DNA of 64,000 nt from Bacteroidetes bacterium RIFCSPLOWO2_12_FULL_35_15 (GTDB taxonomy: Bacteria; Bacteroidota; Bacteroidia; 2-12-FULL-35-15): the NCBI GenBank assembly GCA_001769385.1, contig MEPB01000049.1:124001-188000 (forward strand). The letters are read 5' to 3'. Below, in pieces: positions 8,162-16,248 of the stretch; the first letter of the stretch is position 1; each line of letters starts with the position of its first letter. A program made the translations under genes and the position numbers. The notes under the pieces were generated by a model that was not told the DNA's origin, did not search any database, and worked only from the letters and a program-made list of their open reading frames with translations.

Positions 8162-11100
8162 ATGAGAAACTTTTATTCATTTCTTAAACTTTTAATTTTA
8201 GTAGGTTGCGGAAGCTTTTATTCCAGTTCAGCATCTGCTCAGGAATGTAATATTATTTATATCACTCCCACCGGCGCATCAAGTGGAGTGGCTGGTACCA
8301 TTGCAAATCCTGCTAGCTTAACATACGGACTTACATTAGTAAGTGCAACCGATAATCAATTATGGCTTGCAACAGGTACTTATCCAATTTCGAATACATT
8401 GCTTATTCCCGGTGATGTTACGATAGAAGGTGGTTTTAATTCAGCAACATGGACAAAAAGTAATGTTTCACAAAGTATTATTGATAAAGATGCTACCAAT
8501 GTTTTGCCATCTCCTTTTGATGCATTGATCGGATTAGGTGGTACTTCTGTTTCTAATTTCAGATTACAGGATATTACTGTTAATGTGGCTAATGCTCCCG
8601 GAAACGGAATTTCTGTTTATGGAATTTATTTATCGGCATGTTCAAATTATAATATTACTCGCTGTACTGTAACCACTGGAGCCGGATCGTCAGGTATTGC
8701 AGGAACATCAGGTATTGCCGGAACACCTGGCGGAAACGGTGCTGCAGGTGTGGCAGGAGGGCCGGAAGGTCTTTCTTATCCCGGAGGTGCAGGAGGCACT
8801 GGAGGAAATACAGGAGGAGATGGGGCTACTGTACTTAGTTATGATAATTGTGCTGCAGGAATTATTGGTGGGGGAGCATGTGGTGGTGCCGGTGGCAGTG
8901 GTGGAACGGGCCCATCGTGTAGTTTAGGTTGTGCATTCGGAAATCCCGGTTGCAGCGGCACTACACCTGGACAGCCCGGTCAGCCGGGAGGAAACGGAAC
9001 AGCAGGAACTAATGGAACACTTGGAGCAGCAGGAAGTATTGCAGGAGGATATTTTGTTCCCGGAGGTATAGGAGGAAATGGAGGAAGCGGAACTGATGGA
9101 TGTGGTGCTGGTGGTGGTGGTGCAGGAGGAGGTCAGCAGGAAAGCGGTACAGATGATTGGGGCGGTTCTGGCGGTGGTGGCGGTGGCGGAGGCTTTTCAG
9201 GTACAGGTGGCACAGGTGGTTCCGGAGGTGGTGGATCATTCGCAGTATTTCTTACTAATAATGGTGCCGGAGGAATTATTCAAGATTGTTTACTTAACCC
9301 GGGATCAGGTGGTGCAGGTGGTAGTGGTGGGGCTGGAAGTGCCGGTGGAGCCGGAGGTTCAGGTGGAGCTGGTGGTGCAGGTGGTGTTTGTTCTGCCGGA
9401 AATGGTGGTGCAGGCGGAACCGGAGGAACCGGTGGTGCCGGTGGAAGCGGTGGAAATGGTGCCACAGGCTTGAGTATGGCTTTGAGTGAAAATGGAGGTA
9501 CTTCAATATCTAATTTAGGAATTATTTCTGTTCCCGGGAACCCTCCGGATATTACAGATGCTAATAAAGGATGCACCAACTCAGAAGTGGTGTTTACATC
9601 AACCTCCGGTGGAACCTGGGATTTTGGAGCAGGGGCCACGCCATTAACAGCAACCGGTACGGGACCATTTTCTGTTTATTATTCAAGTTTAGGAAGAAAA
9701 ACAATTGTGCATGGTGGCACAAGTTTTACAGATTTTGTTAATATTTTTCAAGCAGGGCCAACCATTCCGAGTATCAGTCCTTCTAATGGATCAGTTACTT
9801 TGGGCTGCCCGAATACATATACTACTTCACTGACAGGCACTTATTATGAATGGATATTTGGAAGTGCTGCAAGTCCGGATACAGTGCAAGGCGCAACAAT
9901 GCAAACAGCTACCGACATTTATTTCTTCGCTCCGGGAACATACATCATCCATTTATATGTAACTACAGTTTGTTGCGGCAGAGTGCATGATTCCACTTCT
10001 GTTACAGTAAACCCAAGCACTTTTAATGTCACATTGGCTTCTTCGCCTTCGCCCATTTGTCAAGGGGATACAATTACTTTTACTGCAAGTCCTAATACAT
10101 ATTCGGGATACCAGTTTTTTGTTAATAATATTCCTGTCCAATCAGGAGCAAGTCCTACCTACACCACAAACACGATACAAACAGGGGATAGTGTGATTGT
10201 TATTGCATTGTCAACCTGCTTTACTAATCCAAGTGCTACTATTTATCCTGTCGTAAATCCTATACCTGTAGTATCACTCAGTAGTTCGGCAGCTCCAAGT
10301 AATACTATTTGTGAGGGAGCAAGTATTACTTTTACTGCATCACCGGCAGGATATACGAATTATGAATTTTTTAATGGTGCAACTTCTATTCAAAATGGCG
10401 CTGGAAACACATTTACAACCACAACTTTAGCCTCCGGCAATAGTCTCACAGTGATTGCAACCGACAATGGATGTCCGGGTTTATCAGGCAACGCTATTGT
10501 AACCACCGTTGATTCACTTCCTGTTGTTATTTTGACAAGTTCTGATGCAAATAATCAGATATGTACAGGAGATAACGTTACGTTTACCGCTACTGCTGCA
10601 GGATATGCGAATTATGAATTTTTTGATGGCCCCACTTCTTTGCAAAGCGGAGCAAGTAATACTTACTCAACTACCTCTTTGGTAAATGGAAATAGTATAA
10701 CTGTTGTTGCAACAAGTTCAGGTGGTTGTGTTGGTTTGCCAAGCAATGCTATTGTTACAGGAGTTAATCCTATACCAACAGCAACTCTTTCCAGTTCAGA
10801 CAGTAATGATACTATTTGTCAAAACGAGAGTATAACTTTTACTTCCACTCCAAGTGGATATTCGACCTATGCTTTTTATAATGGGGCTACACTTTTACAA
10901 ACAGGAAGCAGTACTACTTATACAACAAACGCTTTAGCTGCAGGTAATAGTATTACTGTAATTGCAAGTAATGCAGGGTGTTCTAGCCCGGCAAGCAATG
11001 CAATAACAATTTCTATTATTCCTGCACCTGTTGTAAATGCAGGAGCAGATTTTCAGGTCTGTATTGATGCGGGGGTAATTACACTTTCCGGTTATACTCC

Positions 11101-11986
11101 TTCGGGGGGGACATGGACAGGTAATGGAATAACCAACCCATCTGGTGTTTTTAACCCGACATCAGCAGGAGTTGGCAGTCATCAGCTTTTATATGCAGTT
11201 ACTAATTCCAACAATTGTACAGGTTATGATACACTTATTGCAACAGTTGATCCAATGCCGGTAGTTGCGGTAAATTCAGCTTCAATTTGTCCGGGAGAAT
11301 CTGCAACCTTAACTGCCAGTGGCGCAAATACGTATGAATGGTCTCCTTCAACAGGGTTGAGCAGTACAACAGGGTCAAGTGTTACAGCCAACCCTTCTGT
11401 TACAACTACATACACAATAATCGGGACTTCCACTGCAGGTTGCAAGGATACCACAAATGCGGTTGTTACTGTTAATTCAATAGAACTTGTAACCATAACC
11501 GGAAACACAGCCATTAATGCTTGTGAAACAACTGAATTAACAGCAGTTCCAACCGATGGAACGTATTCCTGGGGACCCAATGTAAATTTATCAAGCACCT
11601 CGGGAGCAACAGTAACAGTAGCACCTACAAGCACTCAACAATACTGGGTTACTTATACAAGTCCGGATGGTTGTGTTGATTCGGATACTGTAACGGTTGT
11701 TGTAACTGATATTAATACCTATTTTTTACCTACTGCATTAACACCAAATGGTGATGGAATAAATGATGAAATTCATCTGCATGGAAGAGGTATAGAATCC
11801 TTTACACTTAAAATATTTGATAGAATAGGAGAGCAGGTATTTCAAACAACAAGCATGGAAAAAGGTTGGAATGGAAGATTGTTGGGGGTTCCAATGAATG
11901 ATGGAGTGTTTGTTTATATTCTCCATATTACATTCTGTAATGGTGAAAAAGTAAAAAAACAGGGAGATATAACACTTGTAAAATAA
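8162..11986 (+). CDS. Giant secreted protein: beta-helix, Gly-rich PGRS-like region, Ig-like repeats, T9SS type B sorting domain
   Basis: 1274 residues. Signal peptide 1-26 (ends SSASAQ). Residues ~27-175 are a right-handed beta-helix start (YITPTGASSG, GDVTIEGGFN, NYNITRCTVTT). Residues ~175-435 are extremely Gly/Ala-rich (GGAGGSGGAGSAGG and similar), with scattered Cys. Residues ~470-615 contain a PKD/Ig-like segment. Four ~85-residue Ig-like repeats follow at about 620, 700, 785 and 870, each with an ICxGxxITFTAxPxGYxxYxFF core, then SPxG/‘TYEWSPSTGLSS’-type domains. The last ~85 residues (YFLPTALTPNGDGINDE..., GWNGRLLG, VKKQGDITLVK) are a type B T9SS sorting domain. Likely a cell-surface adhesin-like filament; it is paired with the PorP/SprF gene 20 bp downstream. 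Confidence 0.88.
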   Translation: MRNFYSFLKLLILVGCGSFYSSSASAQECNIIYITPTGASSGVAGTIANPASLTYGLTLVSATDNQLWLATGTYPISNTLLIPGDVTIEGGFNSATWTKSNVSQSIIDKDATNVLPSPFDALIGLGGTSVSNFRLQDITVNVANAPGNGISVYGIYLSACSNYNITRCTVTTGAGSSGIAGTSGIAGTPGGNGAAGVAGGPEGLSYPGGAGGTGGNTGGDGATVLSYDNCAAGIIGGGACGGAGGSGGTGPSCSLGCAFGNPGCSGTTPGQPGQPGGNGTAGTNGTLGAAGSIAGGYFVPGGIGGNGGSGTDGCGAGGGGAGGGQQESGTDDWGGSGGGGGGGGFSGTGGTGGSGGGGSFAVFLTNNGAGGIIQDCLLNPGSGGAGGSGGAGSAGGAGGSGGAGGAGGVCSAGNGGAGGTGGTGGAGGSGGNGATGLSMALSENGGTSISNLGIISVPGNPPDITDANKGCTNSEVVFTSTSGGTWDFGAGATPLTATGTGPFSVYYSSLGRKTIVHGGTSFTDFVNIFQAGPTIPSISPSNGSVTLGCPNTYTTSLTGTYYEWIFGSAASPDTVQGATMQTATDIYFFAPGTYIIHLYVTTVCCGRVHDSTSVTVNPSTFNVTLASSPSPICQGDTITFTASPNTYSGYQFFVNNIPVQSGASPTYTTNTIQTGDSVIVIALSTCFTNPSATIYPVVNPIPVVSLSSSAAPSNTICEGASITFTASPAGYTNYEFFNGATSIQNGAGNTFTTTTLASGNSLTVIATDNGCPGLSGNAIVTTVDSLPVVILTSSDANNQICTGDNVTFTATAAGYANYEFFDGPTSLQSGASNTYSTTSLVNGNSITVVATSSGGCVGLPSNAIVTGVNPIPTATLSSSDSNDTICQNESITFTSTPSGYSTYAFYNGATLLQTGSSTTYTTNALAAGNSITVIASNAGCSSPASNAITISIIPAPVVNAGADFQVCIDAGVITLSGYTPSGGTWTGNGITNPSGVFNPTSAGVGSHQLLYAVTNSNNCTGYDTLIATVDPMPVVAVNSASICPGESATLTASGANTYEWSPSTGLSSTTGSSVTANPSVTTTYTIIGTSTAGCKDTTNAVVTVNSIELVTITGNTAINACETTELTAVPTDGTYSWGPNVNLSSTSGATVTVAPTSTQQYWVTYTSPDGCVDSDTVTVVVTDINTYFLPTALTPNGDGINDEIHLHGRGIESFTLKIFDRIGEQVFQTTSMEKGWNGRLLGVPMNDGVFVYILHITFCNGEKVKKQGDITLVK
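8660..9475 (+). repeat. GC-rich DNA encoding low-complexity Gly-rich region
   Basis: About 0.8 kb of GGT/GGA/GCA-rich sequence inside the cargo gene, clearly higher in GC than its AT-rich surroundings. It encodes GGx-type runs. The bias opens long reading frames on other frames and the other strand (for example 9078-9473 plus and 9280-9639 minus); these are composition shadows, not genes. Confidence 0.8.
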
Positions 11987-12006
11987 TTTTTTGAAAAATA
12001 AGTTGT

Positions 12007-13041
12007 ATGAAAAAATTAAAACTTTTATTTGTTATTCTAATTGTAGCTTGTACAAAAAGCTTTGCCCAGGATAGGCATTATTCGCAATTTTATGCAGATC
12101 CGTTAGGGATCAATCCGGGTAATACTGGTGCTTTTAATGGTGATCTGAGAGCATATACCGTGTATCGTATGCAATGGTTCACCGTAACCAATCCATTTAA
12201 GACATTTACAATTGCAGTGGATGGTCCGATCTTCAAAAAGAAAATGCGAAGAAGTGATTATTTTGCTGCCGGTATTTTAATTGCAAATGATAATGTCGGA
12301 AGTCCGCGTTTAAATACCATGTCGTATAACGCCCTTGTTTCTTATACAAAATATATTGGCGGGAAACAAAAACATGATATTACACTTGGATATAAAATCG
12401 GATATAATATTAAAACAGTTTCTACAGGAGCCGCAACCTGGGATAGCCAATGGGATGGAACAAATTATAATCCTGCGTATGGTGTGAGTGAAAGCGGTGG
12501 TGGCGGTATCGGATATTTAGATATGTCAACAGGATTGGTTTGGAATTTTAGAACAACCCATTTATTCAGAAGTGCATTGGGTTTTTCATTTGATCATTTT
12601 ACCATGCCTAATGTTTCAATACATGGTGGAAGAGATATGTTGATCCCAAAATTGGGTGTTCAATGGAACATTGGTTATAAATTAAGTGAAACCAGCAATA
12701 CTACATTATTGCCTAGTTTGATGGTTGCGCAACAAGGTTCCTCTTTATTAATAAATGGCGGAGTAAATGTAAAATATGTGTTACAAGAACATTCCTTGTA
12801 CACGAATAATCAAACAGACAAAGCATTTTATATTGGCATATTTTATCGTTTTCGCGATGCAGCCTTTGTAACATTCAGATATGATTATGCTTCTTTTTCT
12901 TTTTCTGCAGCGTATGATGCAACTATTTCAGGGTTGACTCCGGCTACTAAAAGTGTTGGAGGTTTTGAGATAGCCATACATTATCGAGGTTTCTTAGGGA
13001 AGAGCTTAAACTCAAAACGTTCCACTGTCCGCTTTTTTTAA
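12007..13041 (+). CDS. PorP/SprF family type IX secretion outer-membrane protein
   Basis: 344 residues: signal peptide ending SFAQ, then DRHYSQFYADPLGINPGNTGAFNGDLRA, the N-terminal hallmark of PorP/SprF proteins, and amphipathic beta-strands of an outer-membrane barrel to the C-terminus. SprF-type proteins are needed for secretion and surface attachment of their neighbouring type B cargo (known for SprB in Flavobacterium). The gene starts 20 bp after the giant type B cargo, so the two very probably form an operon and a dedicated cargo/partner pair. Confidence 0.92.
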   Translation: MKKLKLLFVILIVACTKSFAQDRHYSQFYADPLGINPGNTGAFNGDLRAYTVYRMQWFTVTNPFKTFTIAVDGPIFKKKMRRSDYFAAGILIANDNVGSPRLNTMSYNALVSYTKYIGGKQKHDITLGYKIGYNIKTVSTGAATWDSQWDGTNYNPAYGVSESGGGGIGYLDMSTGLVWNFRTTHLFRSALGFSFDHFTMPNVSIHGGRDMLIPKLGVQWNIGYKLSETSNTTLLPSLMVAQQGSSLLINGGVNVKYVLQEHSLYTNNQTDKAFYIGIFYRFRDAAFVTFRYDYASFSFSAAYDATISGLTPATKSVGGFEIAIHYRGFLGKSLNSKRSTVRFF

Positions 13042-13136
13042 GAATTAAATTTTTAATTATTTTGATTCAAGTTTCAAGATTTAATCAAAATAATTTTGTT
13101 AAAAATGAAGAAGCTGGATAATAAGAAATTAAAGTT

Positions 13137-14291
13137 TTAATTCTTAATGAATTTTTTCACTACCTGAAAATCCTTGCAAACAAGAGTGATGAAATAAATT
13201 CCATTTGGCAACCTCGTAACATCGGTAGTTGAATTGTTTTCCAATGACATTACATTTTCTCCAAGTATATTTTTAAGTTCGATACTCTTTATTTTTTCTT
13301 TCGGAATGGAAGAGGAGAAAAAAATATTATCATGTGAAGGATTAGGGTAAATACTAAAAGTGTTTTCATTTGTTGTCAGATCAGGAACACTTAGGTTAGG
13401 ATTAATTATCCAGCCAATGTCCTTTAAAATGCCAATACAAATAGGACCCGGGTTATGATTCGCTGAAGATGGAGTTCCATTAGGAGTCATTAACTCATTT
13501 ATTGTTCCGGCCGGATACGTTGCTTCATTCAAATGTGTAATGCTCGATCCCAAAGCAAATGTTGCAGGAGCATATATTCTTGGTTTGTTTCCTCCATTTG
13601 CAGCCATCGCATATGATCCGATAAAATAAACATTGTTACCTGAAAATGTTGTGCCGAGTGTGGTAGAAGGATTGGGGAAAGTATCTAATTCAGCATTAAG
13701 ATATGTAACCAATAAGCGATCGAATACCGATGGCAAGGTGTCGAGGTTGGGCCATTGAAAAGAAGTTGTGAGAGGTGCAAAATCGGAAGCCATCAATAAT
13801 CCAAAGGAACCTGTTGTGCTTGTTTTTTTTGCCAAACTAAGGAAACCAAGTCCATGACCCAGTTCATGCAGTGCTACTGTTACCAGATCATATTGTCCGG
13901 CCGGCACTGTTCCTGTTGTATCATAATTCCATACTGTTGTACTGTTGAGATACATTTCTATGTCCACTTCTCCGGGATTTAGTTCCACTCCTGCAATTGA
14001 ATTCGCAAGCGAAGTGGAATACCAGGTGTCGGCAATAGGGGCACCTGAAAAGTTTTTTCTTCCATTCGGAAAAGTAATTCCAAGCATACTTGATAACAAG
14101 GGTTGAAAATGTACAAGAACTTTTATTGGAACGGCTGAGGTTACTGTATTTCCCCAAATAGTTGCTGCATATTGAAAAGCTGCTTGAGCCTGAGGTGTAA
14201 TACCTGTGTAGGTAATATTGAAGGAAGCTGTTTGGGCATTAATAAATATCGGAAAACAAAAAGCGATAAATAATAAGTAAAGTTTTTTCAT
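13137..14291 (-). CDS. Secreted HExxH metalloprotease-like protein with T9SS type A sorting domain
   Basis: 384 residues. Signal peptide 1-19 (FCFPIFINAQ), zinc-type motif HELGHGLGF at residues 142-150, and a C-terminal type A T9SS domain beginning FSIYPNPSHDNIFF and ending VVKKFIKN. HELGH gives two His and the Glu. The metzincin third ligand (HExxHxxGxxH) would fall at residue 152, which is Ser, so the third ligand is elsewhere or the protein belongs to another clan. NELMTPNG at about residue 270 could form a Met-turn-like segment. Likely an exported protease; substrate unknown. It is convergent with the PorP/SprF gene. Confidence 0.8.
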   Translation of the reverse strand: MKKLYLLFIAFCFPIFINAQTASFNITYTGITPQAQAAFQYAATIWGNTVTSAVPIKVLVHFQPLLSSMLGITFPNGRKNFSGAPIADTWYSTSLANSIAGVELNPGEVDIEMYLNSTTVWNYDTTGTVPAGQYDLVTVALHELGHGLGFLSLAKKTSTTGSFGLLMASDFAPLTTSFQWPNLDTLPSVFDRLLVTYLNAELDTFPNPSTTLGTTFSGNNVYFIGSYAMAANGGNKPRIYAPATFALGSSITHLNEATYPAGTINELMTPNGTPSSANHNPGPICIGILKDIGWIINPNLSVPDLTTNENTFSIYPNPSHDNIFFSSSIPKEKIKSIELKNILGENVMSLENNSTTDVTRLPNGIYFITLVCKDFQVVKKFIKN

Positions 14292-14429
14292 TGAATTTTT
14301 TTATGAAAATTAGTGATAATTTTTTATGAAAAAAAATCAGGTGTCAGATTCTACATTTAATAAGACGCTTCAAAAGTGCATTTTAAAAGATTGATCGCAC
14401 GTTTTTTTGTTAAAATATGTTATGGAAAC

Positions 14430-14460
14430 TTTGAAATCGAAAAATGTTTCCATAGTTTTG
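14430..14460 (+). promoter_or_regulatory. Predicted Bacteroidetes-type promoter of the metallophosphoesterase gene
   Basis: TTTG at 14430-14433 and TAGTTTTG at 14453-14460, separated by 19 bases, match the TTG-N17-23-TAnnTTTG consensus recognised by the phylum's primary sigma factor. The ATG lies 20 bases downstream at 14480. Confidence 0.65.
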
Positions 14461-14479
14461 TTAAACTAATTTTTATTTA

Positions 14480-15748
14480 ATGACCGTAAGTATTCGTTTT
14501 CTCCTTTTGGGTGTTTTGATCGTGCTGATAGATTGGTATTTTTATCAAGCCATAAAAATAGTTTTGTTGAATAGCTCTGTATTTAAAAAGAACCTGGCTT
14601 TATATTCATACTGGGGTTTTACTATTTTTTCAATTCTGCTTTTTTTGACTCCTGCCATTTTTACTTTCAATGACTTTCCAAAATTTATAAAAATTTATGT
14701 GTTTGCATTTGTGGTGATGGTGATTATTTCGAAATTGATCGGTTCCGTTTTTATAGCATTTGATGACATCATTCGTTTTTTCAGATGGGTTGCAAGTTAT
14801 TTTTCAAAACCACAGGTACTTGTTACTAACCTCATACCTATTGATCCTCATGCAATATCCCGGCTAAAATTTCTTAACATAGTTGCTGTTACCATGTCAG
14901 TATTACCTTTTACAGGTTTTATATACGGAATGGTAAAAGGAGCTTTCAACTATAAGGTACATCGAATAAAAGTAGTATTGCCAAATTTACCTTCTGAATT
15001 CAATGGAATAAAAATAGTGCAGATCTCCGATATTCATTTAGGAAGTTTTGTTTCGACAGCGCCACTTGAAGAAGCTATAAAAATTATAGTACAACAAAAT
15101 GCCGATGTCATTTTTTTTACCGGGGATCTGGTAAATAATGAAACAAAAGAAACCTTGCAATTTATGGAGGTGTTGAGTAAAATAAAAGCACCGATGGGGG
15201 TTTACAGTATTCTGGGTAACCATGATTATGGAGATTATATTTCCTGGGAAAGTACGGGTGCGAAGAAAAAAAATCTTCAGGATATGAAAGATGCACATGC
15301 TCAATTAGGATGGAGATTATTGATGAATGAACATATCGCTTTGAAAAAGGGAGATTCTGAAATTGCTTTGCTGGGTATAGAAAACTGGGGAGGAAACCTT
15401 CATTTTCCAAAATATGGTGATATGAATAAAGCGTATGAAGGAACAGAAAAATATCCTGTAAAACTTTTATTGTCGCATGATCCATCCCATTGGAATATGC
15501 AAGTGACCGAAGAGTTCAAAGATGTTGACATTACGTTTAGCGGTCATACTCATGGATTTCAATTCGGGATTGAAATTCCTGGTTTAATAAAATGGAGTCC
15601 TTCCCAATTTGTGTATAAACAATGGGCAGGTTTATACTCAAAAGATAATCAGCATTTATATGTGAATAGAGGATTGGGTTTTTTAGGATACCCCGGCAGA
15701 GTAGGGATAATGCCCGAAATTACAGTGATGGAACTAGTTAATTCGTAA
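14480..15748 (+). CDS. Membrane-anchored calcineurin-like metallophosphoesterase
   Basis: 422 residues. Four hydrophobic helices occupy about residues 5-165. A metallophosphoesterase domain follows with all core motifs: QISDIHLGSF (DxH), FFTGDLVNN (GDxxx), ILGNHDYGD (GNHD), LLSHDPSHW and FSGHTHGFQFG (GHTH). This is the YkuE/YaeI-like arrangement, often linked to membrane or cell-wall lipid hydrolysis; the substrate cannot be read from sequence. It converges with the TPR gene, with only one base between stop codons. Confidence 0.88.
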   Translation: MTVSIRFLLLGVLIVLIDWYFYQAIKIVLLNSSVFKKNLALYSYWGFTIFSILLFLTPAIFTFNDFPKFIKIYVFAFVVMVIISKLIGSVFIAFDDIIRFFRWVASYFSKPQVLVTNLIPIDPHAISRLKFLNIVAVTMSVLPFTGFIYGMVKGAFNYKVHRIKVVLPNLPSEFNGIKIVQISDIHLGSFVSTAPLEEAIKIIVQQNADVIFFTGDLVNNETKETLQFMEVLSKIKAPMGVYSILGNHDYGDYISWESTGAKKKNLQDMKDAHAQLGWRLLMNEHIALKKGDSEIALLGIENWGGNLHFPKYGDMNKAYEGTEKYPVKLLLSHDPSHWNMQVTEEFKDVDITFSGHTHGFQFGIEIPGLIKWSPSQFVYKQWAGLYSKDNQHLYVNRGLGFLGYPGRVGIMPEITVMELVNS

Positions 15749-15749
15749 T

Positions 15750-16175
15750 TCAATTGCAGTAATTTTGTACAGCCAGATCAGCATCACTATATCCTAATCC
15801 ACTTGATTTTACCAAATCAAAACAACATTTTTCTTTATTCCCTAAGGTATGGTAACAAACCCCTCTTTCATAATAAGATGCTCCATCAGCATTATTTAAA
15901 TAGATAGCCTTCGAAAAATCCACGATTGCACCTCTGTAATCTTTTAAATTTTCTCTTGCAATTCCACTGCGATAATAAGCGAGTACATTTTTTGGATTAT
16001 AGGCAATAGCATTTGCATAATCATTCAATGCACCTTTCCAGTCACCATTATCTGCTTTGGCAATGCCTTGCTCCAATGAAGAGGTTGATTCTTCTTCTTT
16101 TGATTTTGAATTTTCTTGTGCCACGTTAGTAAACGACACAAGTATAAATGCTGTAAATAAAAAAAGTTTTTTCAT
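15750..16175 (-). CDS. Small secreted TPR-repeat protein
   Basis: 141 residues: signal peptide MKKLFLFTAFILVSFTNVAQ, a short Glu/Ser-rich linker, then three TPR units (EQGIAKADNGDWKGALNDYANAIAYNP, AYYRSGIARENLKDYRGAIVDFSKAI, SYYERGVCYHTLGNKEKCCFDL). Likely a periplasmic protein-protein adaptor. It lies downstream of the propeller-SpoIIE gene on the same strand, 73 bp away, so cotranscription is possible. Specific role unknown. Confidence 0.8.
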   Translation of the reverse strand: MKKLFLFTAFILVSFTNVAQENSKSKEEESTSSLEQGIAKADNGDWKGALNDYANAIAYNPKNVLAYYRSGIARENLKDYRGAIVDFSKAIYLNNADGASYYERGVCYHTLGNKEKCCFDLVKSSGLGYSDADLAVQNYCN

Positions 16176-16248
16176 TTAATTCAAAGTTTTTACAAAGATA
16201 AAAATTTCCTTTTTTTTCATTTATAATCTGAAATTTATATAAAAGCTT

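Noticed and set aside
9078-9639. Long open frames on the other plus frame (9078-9473) and minus strand (9280-9639) inside the giant cargo gene
   Set aside because: They arise because Gly/Ala codons (GGN, GCN) leave few stops in any frame; the products are Val/Glu- or Pro-rich low-complexity strings, and the main frame is clearly coding.
11224-11634. Minus-strand frame of 136 codons opposite the Ig-repeat region
   Set aside because: Shadow of Thr/Ser/Val-rich coding sequence; no start context or motif.
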